A stretch of DNA of 11,066 bases from Bacillota bacterium (lineage in GTDB: Bacteria > Bacillota > Clostridia > Oscillospirales > Oscillospiraceae): contig JAJUHD010000075.1 of NCBI GenBank assembly GCA_029268085.1, positions 1-11,066 on the forward strand, read 5' to 3'. The first letter of the stretch is position 1; each line of letters begins with the position of its first letter. The notes beneath the pieces are model-generated. The model was not told where the DNA came from and ran no database searches. It was given only the letters and a program-made list of their open reading frames with translations. Made by a program: the position numbers and the translations under genes. Shown here piece by piece: positions 5,869-11,066 of the stretch.

Positions 5869-7957
5869 ATTTAAGCAGAGAATTTTCGGTTTCCAGCGAT
5901 ACGGAGCTGTTCTTAAAGCTGAAATAATAATCCAGAACGTCTCTGGCAATATAACCGATAGCGCTGCCCGCACCGCCCTTTTCGATGACCACCGCAACGG
6001 CGATCTCGGGATCATCATATGGCGCATAGCAAACGAAAACACCATTGTTAGTTACGGTTTCGCCGAGCTGTGCCGTACCGGTTTTTGCGGCAACCTTATA
6101 GGGGTAGCTGCCAAATATCTGATAGGCCGTACCGTTTACGGAATTTGCGACATTGTACAGGCCAGTATGCACCGCGTCGTAAATCGTTTGGTCTACGTTT
6201 ACGGTTTCGGCAACGGTAGCCTTGCGTTCAAAGATGCTCTTTGAATAGTCATAGCTTCTGACCGCCTTAAGCATTGAGGCCTTGTAACGCGTACCGTTAT
6301 TAGCAATAGCTGCGAAATAATTTGCAAGCTGCAGGGGTGTGAACACGCTATAGGACTGTCCGATAGCCGCCTGAAGGGTATCGCCGATATACCACGGCGT
6401 ATCGTAGGTATCCTCCTTATATTTCTGCGTAGACATGATGCCGGTGCTCTCGTTGAGCTCAATGCCCGTCGGAGTCCCGAGACCAAAGCGCAGGGCATAG
6501 GAGGACAGCTTGTCGATACCGAGCTGTTCGCCGATTGTATAAAAATAATAGTTGCAGGAAACCTCAATCGCCTTGGCGGCGTTAACGTCGCCGTGGCTGC
6601 CGTGGGGATATATCCAGCAGGTCGGTGCGTAGTCCTGATCGGCGTATTTGTCGAATATTCCCTTGTCGTAGATCGTGGTTGCTGTCGCTACAATGCCCTG
6701 GTCAATAGCCGCAATCGCTGTGACGGGCTTGAAGGTCGAGCCGGGTGCATAAGCTCCGTTCAGCGCGCGGTTAAAAAGAGGTGCGGTCTTATCCTCAAGA
6801 AGGCTGGAGTAGTTCTCCATTAGAGTGCTCAGATTATATGTCGGATAACTGGCTATGCAGAGCGGCTCTCCTGTTTTGATGTTTATCGTAACAACAGCGC
6901 CGCCCGTTATCATATCCTTGACCTTGTCCGTCTGCCCCTGAGCTTCATAGTTGGCATTGTCGATTTCGCGTTGCTTGTTCGTATCAGTGATGAAATTGGC
7001 AAGCGATATCTCCGCCGCCTCCTGCAAGCCCAGATCGATGGTCAGGTATACCTGATTGCCCGGCTCGGGCTCCTTGGTGTAGTTGGTGCTGATGACGGTG
7101 CCGCCCTTTGTTGTCGTAACAACCGCGGTGCCGTCCGTCCCGTGCAGATAGCTTTCAAAGGCCTTCTCAGCGCCTTCCTTGCCGACTAACGCGTTCAGCG
7201 GATAACCGTCATTCCTGTATTCCTTGTATTCCTCCTCATCCATCATACCGATATAGCCCAGAAGATGCGCCGCATAGTCGGTATTGTATTCGCGGACATA
7301 GGAGGACTGGACTGTGAAGCCCGGGACATTGTTTTCCATCAGCTTCGTTATAAGGTCGATGCTTACGTCCTCGGCAAAGACATAGTCGGATGTGTTGATG
7401 ACATAGCGTATCTTGATTTCATATCGGACGCCCGCGACTGCGCGCATCTGTTCGGATGTGTAGTTGTTGTCAATATCGAAAGCATCCCTGAAAAACGCCA
7501 TAAGCTCTACGGCGGTTGTCGAAGCTGGCAGATCGTTTGCCTTAAGATAGGCATCAAGCCTCGTTTTCTGCAGGTCAGTCATATTCGGCACATATTCAAA
7601 GGGAGCCTCCTTTGTTATCGGGAGGGTGTCCGTATATGTATTGCCCGAGTCCTTGACCGCCTGCACAAGCTCAAGAATAATGGCATTCGGATCTGGCTGC
7701 TCGAAGAGTTCCTCATCGTTTATGTAGATGTTGTTGCAGACCTTGTTCGAAACCAGCACTCGCCCGTAGCGGTCAAGGATATTCCCGCGAGCGGCAACGA
7801 CTGTGTTTGTTGTGACTATGCTGTTCTGAGACTGTGCGTAATAGGCGGCGCCTTCGACTATCTGCAGGCGGTAAAGGTTCACAAGGTATACGACCGTCAG
7901 CGACAGGACAAGGACGATCGTCACAGCCAGACGCCATGGTTTAACTATTCTTTCCAT
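5867..7957 (-). CDS. mrdA: penicillin-binding protein 2, elongasome transpeptidase
   Basis: This 696-residue class B penicillin-binding protein cross-links peptidoglycan during rod-shaped growth, working with the SEDS glycosyltransferase RodA. One membrane-spanning segment near residues 10-29 anchors it, with the rest outside the cell. A dimerisation/pedestal region follows (RGNILDRYGRVL, 57-68). The transpeptidase domain has all three active-site motifs: STFK (S407-K410) with the acylated serine, SCN (467-469) and KTG (625-627). There is no PASTA domain, which together with the mreCD neighbourhood argues for MrdA rather than SpoVD or a division PBP. The ATG at 7957 has AAGGA 6 bases upstream and is 21 bases from the mreD stop, so the two genes are probably translated from one message. 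rodA is not in the window. Confidence 0.95.
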   Translation of the reverse strand: MERIVKPWRLAVTIVLVLSLTVVYLVNLYRLQIVEGAAYYAQSQNSIVTTNTVVAARGNILDRYGRVLVSNKVCNNIYINDEELFEQPDPNAIILELVQAVKDSGNTYTDTLPITKEAPFEYVPNMTDLQKTRLDAYLKANDLPASTTAVELMAFFRDAFDIDNNYTSEQMRAVAGVRYEIKIRYVINTSDYVFAEDVSIDLITKLMENNVPGFTVQSSYVREYNTDYAAHLLGYIGMMDEEEYKEYRNDGYPLNALVGKEGAEKAFESYLHGTDGTAVVTTTKGGTVISTNYTKEPEPGNQVYLTIDLGLQEAAEISLANFITDTNKQREIDNANYEAQGQTDKVKDMITGGAVVTINIKTGEPLCIASYPTYNLSTLMENYSSLLEDKTAPLFNRALNGAYAPGSTFKPVTAIAAIDQGIVATATTIYDKGIFDKYADQDYAPTCWIYPHGSHGDVNAAKAIEVSCNYYFYTIGEQLGIDKLSSYALRFGLGTPTGIELNESTGIMSTQKYKEDTYDTPWYIGDTLQAAIGQSYSVFTPLQLANYFAAIANNGTRYKASMLKAVRSYDYSKSIFERKATVAETVNVDQTIYDAVHTGLYNVANSVNGTAYQIFGSYPYKVAAKTGTAQLGETVTNNGVFVCYAPYDDPEIAVAVVIEKGGAGSAIGYIARDVLDYYFSFKNSSVSLETENSLLK

Positions 7958-7978
7958 AGTATGTCCTTCCGCAAGGAG

Positions 7979-8494
7979 CTACTTGCTCAGATCCACGCCG
8001 GAAAGTCTGCGGCACGGATAGTAGATTGCGAATGTAAACGGGAGCGACCACAAGGTCTGGAGCCCTGCGGTTGCCAGAACGGGCAGGATATTGGTGTTTG
8101 CGATCGCGATGAACCGGAACATCTGGCATACCGCCGTCAGCACCAGAGCCGCGAGGCAGACGAAAAAGAAAGAGAAAAAGCGCTTGTTCACAAAATTCAT
8201 CACCAGCGCACCAGAAAAAAAGCCTATAATCGGGAACGCGACCGTAAGCAAAGCAGATGTATCGTTAAAATACATATCGCAAAAAAGCCCCATAAAGAGC
8301 CCAAACACGCCGCCCCAGACGCCTCCCTCAAAAAAGCCGACGGCAACTACGGCGATGGGCGCGATAAGTATGTGCACCCCGAAAACCGCAATATGCGAAA
8401 GGATGTCGTTCTGGGCCAGAAGCACAAGCAGCATCACGCCGAAATATACTATGGCCCTGCGCACCTTTTCGATGTTTATGAGATCAAGCAGCAT
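7979..8494 (-). CDS. mreD: rod shape-determining membrane protein MreD
   Basis: This 171-residue protein is very hydrophobic, with about five or six membrane-spanning segments (around 14-27, 35-52, 58-72, 80-98, 106-123 and 140-160). MreD is a poorly conserved integral membrane partner of MreC and PBP2 in the elongation machinery. The call relies on size, topology and position exactly between mreC and mrdA, plus the family-like start (LINIEKVRRAIVYF) and the G-rich second segment pair. A strong GGAGGT lies 5 bases before the ATG. The mreC stop is 31 bases upstream. Confidence 0.9.
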   Translation of the reverse strand: MLLDLINIEKVRRAIVYFGVMLLVLLAQNDILSHIAVFGVHILIAPIAVVAVGFFEGGVWGGVFGLFMGLFCDMYFNDTSALLTVAFPIIGFFSGALVMNFVNKRFFSFFFVCLAALVLTAVCQMFRFIAIANTNILPVLATAGLQTLWSLPFTFAIYYPCRRLSGVDLSK

Positions 8495-8525
8495 GCTGTA
8501 CCTCCAATACGCCGGCGTGGAAAAG

Positions 8526-9356
8526 CTAATCCACTACGTTGAATTCCTTAATGACAAAGACCTCGGACAGCGCTCCTAGCTCGCTCGAAGGATCGACGAC
8601 TGCGAACTCGACCTGCCCGCCAGCTTCAGTCCGGACAGAGGCCACCGTGCCGATTTCCAGACCCTTGGGGAAAGCCCCTCCCTTACCGGAGGTAATAAGC
8701 ACATCTCCTTCGAGTACCTGCGTCTCTTCCGTGAGATAGGTAAGCTTCGTTTCGCCCTTCTGCATCAGCGCAAAGTCTCCGACAATCATCGCGGCGTTTC
8801 CGCCTTCGCCCACAAGCACGCCGACGCGCATATCCGCATCGATGACCGAGCGGACGGTAGCCCAGCCCGAACCGACCTCCGTAATCTGCCCGACAAGGTT
8901 ATACTTGCTGTCAATAACACAGTTTCCGACCTTGATGCCGCTTTCCTCGCCCTTTGACAGGGTATATGTCTCGCTCCAGTTTGAAGCGGGCCGATCGATT
9001 ATATTTGCTGATTCAAATACAAAATCCTCGTGCTTTTCACGCAGGTCCAGAAGCTCGTGCAGACGCTCGTTTTCGCTTTCCGCCTCCTCTGCTTCGCGGA
9101 GCTTTTTCCGGGCTTCCGCGAGCTGGACCTTGAGATCCTCATTTTCCTTTACGAGATTGTCATAGCGGAACATGTAGCCATAAACGCTCTCGAGCCAGCC
9201 CACAATGCCAGTCGAGCCCTCCTTGACAGGCATTGATATGGAGTTCGCGGCGTTCTCGACGGCGCCCACGCCGCTTGCAGAGCGGCCTGCGGCAAGCCCG
9301 TAGATCAGCGCAACGGCGACAACGACTATCCCGAGCTTTATTCCGTTTTTCTTCAT
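8526..9356 (-). CDS. mreC: rod shape-determining protein MreC
   Basis: MreC is an extracytoplasmic scaffold that activates PBP2-RodA in cell elongation. The protein (276 residues from this start) has one N-terminal membrane segment (about 6-23), a charged coiled coil (about 68-108, rich in E, K, R and L) and a C-terminal double beta-barrel domain with family-like stretches such as RPASNW and SGLG-type turns (GEESGIKVGN, LITSGKGGAFPKGLEIG). Start choice is uncertain. The ATG at 9356 has AAGGA only 4 bases upstream and gives the expected short MKKNGIK cytoplasmic tail. An in-frame TTG at 9377 overlaps the maf stop codon (TTGA) and has GGGAG 10 bases upstream, which would add seven residues. mreB does not precede it; maf does. 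Confidence 0.93.
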   Translation of the reverse strand: MKKNGIKLGIVVVAVALIYGLAAGRSASGVGAVENAANSISMPVKEGSTGIVGWLESVYGYMFRYDNLVKENEDLKVQLAEARKKLREAEEAESENERLHELLDLREKHEDFVFESANIIDRPASNWSETYTLSKGEESGIKVGNCVIDSKYNLVGQITEVGSGWATVRSVIDADMRVGVLVGEGGNAAMIVGDFALMQKGETKLTYLTEETQVLEGDVLITSGKGGAFPKGLEIGTVASVRTEAGGQVEFAVVDPSSELGALSEVFVIKEFNVVD

Positions 9357-9373
9357 GTAGTCCTTAAAATTGT

Positions 9374-9946
9374 TCAAAGCAAATAAACTCCCAGTTTTTC
9401 AAGCATTTTTGAAAGTCTGCAAAGCGGAAGCCCCATGACGTTGAAAAAATCGCCCTCGATGCCTTCTATGAAAAGCGAGCCTATCCCCTGTGCGCCATAG
9501 GAGCCGGCCTTGTCCATCGGCTCCTCTGTTACGATATAGGCTTTGATTTCCCGTTCTGTCATTTCGCGGAAGCGGACAATCGTCCGCTCGGATTCTGAAA
9601 TGACCCTGTCCCCCCGCATGACCGTCACGCCCGTATAAACGCTGTGTTCTCTTCCCGAGAGCCTAGAAAGCATTCGGAACGCGTCGTCCTTGTCCGAAGG
9701 CTTTCCGAGGATGTCTCCGTCGAGCGCAACGATCGTATCGGCAGCTATGATAACGTCGTGATCTGAGCACTGCGAAGATACCTCCTCAGCCTTTGCGCGG
9801 GAAAGAGCGCAGACCGTCTCGGAAGGCGAAAGCCCCTCCTCGGCTATTTCCTCGCCGACGGCGGGAATGATTCTGAAGTCCTTGACTCCAAGCATTGTAA
9901 GAAGCTCGCGTCTCCGCGGCGAAGCGGACGCAAGAACTATACCCAT
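9374..9946 (-). CDS. maf: Maf-family nucleoside triphosphate pyrophosphatase
   Basis: This 190-residue protein matches the Maf/YhdE family, which hydrolyses dTTP, UTP and modified nucleotides to monophosphates and pyrophosphate and can arrest septation when overproduced (shown in B. subtilis). Motifs are SASPRR (7-12) for phosphate binding, AADT with catalytic-base Asp70 (68-71), GKP with K82 (81-83), and KAGSYGAQG (146-154), followed by GDFFNVMGLPL. These favour the dTTP/UTP subgroup. The ATG at 9946 gives the usual MGIVLASASPRR beginning, although its ribosome binding site is weak (AAGG about 15 bases upstream). It sits 28 bases after the U32 gene and touches mreC, so it belongs to the cell-shape transcript, a common clostridial arrangement. 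Confidence 0.95.
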   Translation of the reverse strand: MGIVLASASPRRRELLTMLGVKDFRIIPAVGEEIAEEGLSPSETVCALSRAKAEEVSSQCSDHDVIIAADTIVALDGDILGKPSDKDDAFRMLSRLSGREHSVYTGVTVMRGDRVISESERTIVRFREMTEREIKAYIVTEEPMDKAGSYGAQGIGSLFIEGIEGDFFNVMGLPLCRLSKMLEKLGVYLL

Positions 9947-9974
9947 AAATTGTCATCTGCCTTGTCAAATTTCG

Positions 9975-11066
9975 TTATTCCACACCGCGGTAATAAAGCC
10001 CTCTCGTCAGGCCGTTCGGAACATAGTCCGTTTTGCCGAGAAAGCTGTCCGCGATGCGCACGCACTCCTCTGGGCCCTCGTTCGTGAACATGAGCCTGAT
10101 GCCCCAGAGCCCGCAGTGTTCAAGATCGGCCCGTTTATCGCCAAGAAACAGCTTGTGCGCGTTAAGTATTACGTTTCGGCAGCCGAATTCCTTAATAACC
10201 GGGAAAAGCTGCCCCGTACGGTCGGAAAGCGAGACCGCGTTCTGGCAGTTGCACTGTCCGGCGCTGTTTTTTATTATGCACTGGTCGCTTACCATCAGAG
10301 GCAGGCGGCCGTAAGCTATGACTTCTGTGTTTATCGGCTTATGCATATCCCTTATCTGGCTAAGACGGAGCTCGAAGGAAGCCGTTGCAGACAGGAAGCC
10401 CGCCGCGTTCATGACCTGCAGCGTATCCGAATTGTAGACGTTAAGGCCGAAATCTCCCCGTACGTCCATGGATGCAAGTCTGACGTATTTAATATGCCCC
10501 ATGTTCCCGATGAGCGCCTGCGTAACGCCCATGGCCTTCACTCTGCGGAGCTGTTCCATTATCTCCGGCGCCTCTGTATCCGTTATGACGCGGGGCAGCA
10601 CCGCGACGGGAGTCGCGCCCTTTTCGTTGAACGGAAGCACAGCCTCGGGGTTGTCCGCAAGCATCGCAAGAGGAACATATATAAAGTCCGGTTTCTCGTC
10701 GGCAAGCTTCTCGGTGAGCTGATCAACGGAACCAACCTGAAAGATCATCTTCGGACCCCCAAGCACCTTGACATCGGAAGGGGCCTTCGGTATTTTACCC
10801 GCTTTTCTCACAGGAGGCTTCTTCCTTTCCTCTGTGAGCGTGTCAAGAAGAAAGCGGCGGATCTCGTTTAGTACCGCCACGGGAAGGAAAAGCCCTTCGT
10901 CCAAAATCGTTTCAACGTCTGAACAGAGATAAGGGGTTCCGCCCGTCTTATAGAACTGATCATAGACCGCCTGCTTTGAAAGGGACTGGTTCGCCGCCTT
11001 CTGCGGTGTCGGTCCGTCCCTCAGGACCTTGCGCCCCTCACCGTCCTCGACAGCAAACTTCGAGGG
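9975..11066 (-). CDS. U32 family protein with DUF3656-type region, C-terminal part (start beyond right edge)
   Basis: The reading frame is open to the window edge, so 363 C-terminal residues are visible. Numbered from the edge, residues about 1-75 look like a collagenase-like/DUF3656 segment (KTGGTPY near 38-44, then GLFLPVAVLNEIRR). A second U32 TIM-barrel half follows, with FELRLSQI, AYGRLPLM and SDQCIIKNSAGQCNCQN. Proteins of this layout include E. coli RlhA, which is needed for hydroxylation of C2501 in 23S rRNA, and many remain annotated as peptidases. Cysteines at 263, 272, 274 and 296 (C-x8-C-x-C-x21-C) could hold an iron-sulfur cluster, as shown for other U32 relatives such as UbiU/UbiV. 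The first half and start codon are missing, so the total length is unknown. It is probably co-transcribed with maf. An RNA-modification role is inferred from the family, not seen. Confidence 0.88.
   Translation of the reverse strand, partial: PSKFAVEDGEGRKVLRDGPTPQKAANQSLSKQAVYDQFYKTGGTPYLCSDVETILDEGLFLPVAVLNEIRRFLLDTLTEERKKPPVRKAGKIPKAPSDVKVLGGPKMIFQVGSVDQLTEKLADEKPDFIYVPLAMLADNPEAVLPFNEKGATPVAVLPRVITDTEAPEIMEQLRRVKAMGVTQALIGNMGHIKYVRLASMDVRGDFGLNVYNSDTLQVMNAAGFLSATASFELRLSQIRDMHKPINTEVIAYGRLPLMVSDQCIIKNSAGQCNCQNAVSLSDRTGQLFPVIKEFGCRNVILNAHKLFLGDKRADLEHCGLWGIRLMFTNEGPEECVRIADSFLGKTDYVPNGLTRGLYYRGVE

Noticed and set aside
7265..8542. Long 425-codon open frame on the plus strand opposite mrdA and mreD
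   Set aside because: Its codons lie exactly opposite the sense codons of both genes, so it stays open simply because TTA, CTA and TCA are rare there. The product is rich in His, Arg and Cys without any domain, and the opposite genes are certain.
9867..10871. 334-codon open frame on the plus strand opposite the U32 gene and the start of maf
   Set aside because: Same exact codon opposition with the U32 frame; no recognisable domain, and it covers well-supported genes.

Overview
The window looks like a chromosomal housekeeping segment of a Gram-positive anaerobe of the class Clostridia, most likely in the Ruminococcaceae/Oscillospiraceae. The evidence is the style of the proteins (the AspRS and HisRS variants and the DUF3656-type U32 protein), the maf-mreC-mreD-mrdA gene order, AGGAGG-like ribosome binding sites and moderate GC content. 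This placement rests on recognised protein style, not on a search. Every supported gene lies on the minus strand, so transcription runs from the right end of the window to the left. I see no mobile element, CRISPR array, tRNA or rRNA, and no gene-free stretch longer than about 170 bases.

In order of transcription, the right third (11066 to 5867) holds a U32-family protein cut by the window edge, maf (nucleotide pyrophosphatase), mreC, mreD and mrdA (the elongation transpeptidase PBP2). Spacings are tiny or overlapping, so this is probably one transcript. MreC, MreD and PBP2 are partners in the rod-shape elongation machinery. mreB, which often precedes mreC, is not between maf and mreC.

A good sigma-A-type promoter (5795-5823) then starts a second unit: an MgsA-family protein, hisS and aspS. 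The MgsA-like protein is the most unusual item. It keeps the methylglyoxal synthase fold signatures, but Ser stands where the family has its catalytic Asp (E. coli Asp71), and the loop carrying E. coli His98 and Asp101 is altered and one residue shorter. HisRS is of the archaeal/eukaryotic-like sequence type (RFDLTVP instead of RPEGTA). AspRS has a bacterial layout but an unusual anticodon-binding domain. A 36-base GC-rich hairpin between mgsA and hisS resembles the last hairpin of a T-box leader, but no T-box is present.

The left end holds yifB (ComM-like AAA+ ATPase), preceded by about 170 bases with several inverted repeats, and the first 81 codons of thiI (tRNA 4-thiouridine synthase), which runs off the left edge.

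Overall this is mostly an ordinary core-genome region. I do not see a new multi-gene system. The best lead is the apparently catalytically altered MgsA paralog placed at the head of an aminoacyl-tRNA synthetase operon.
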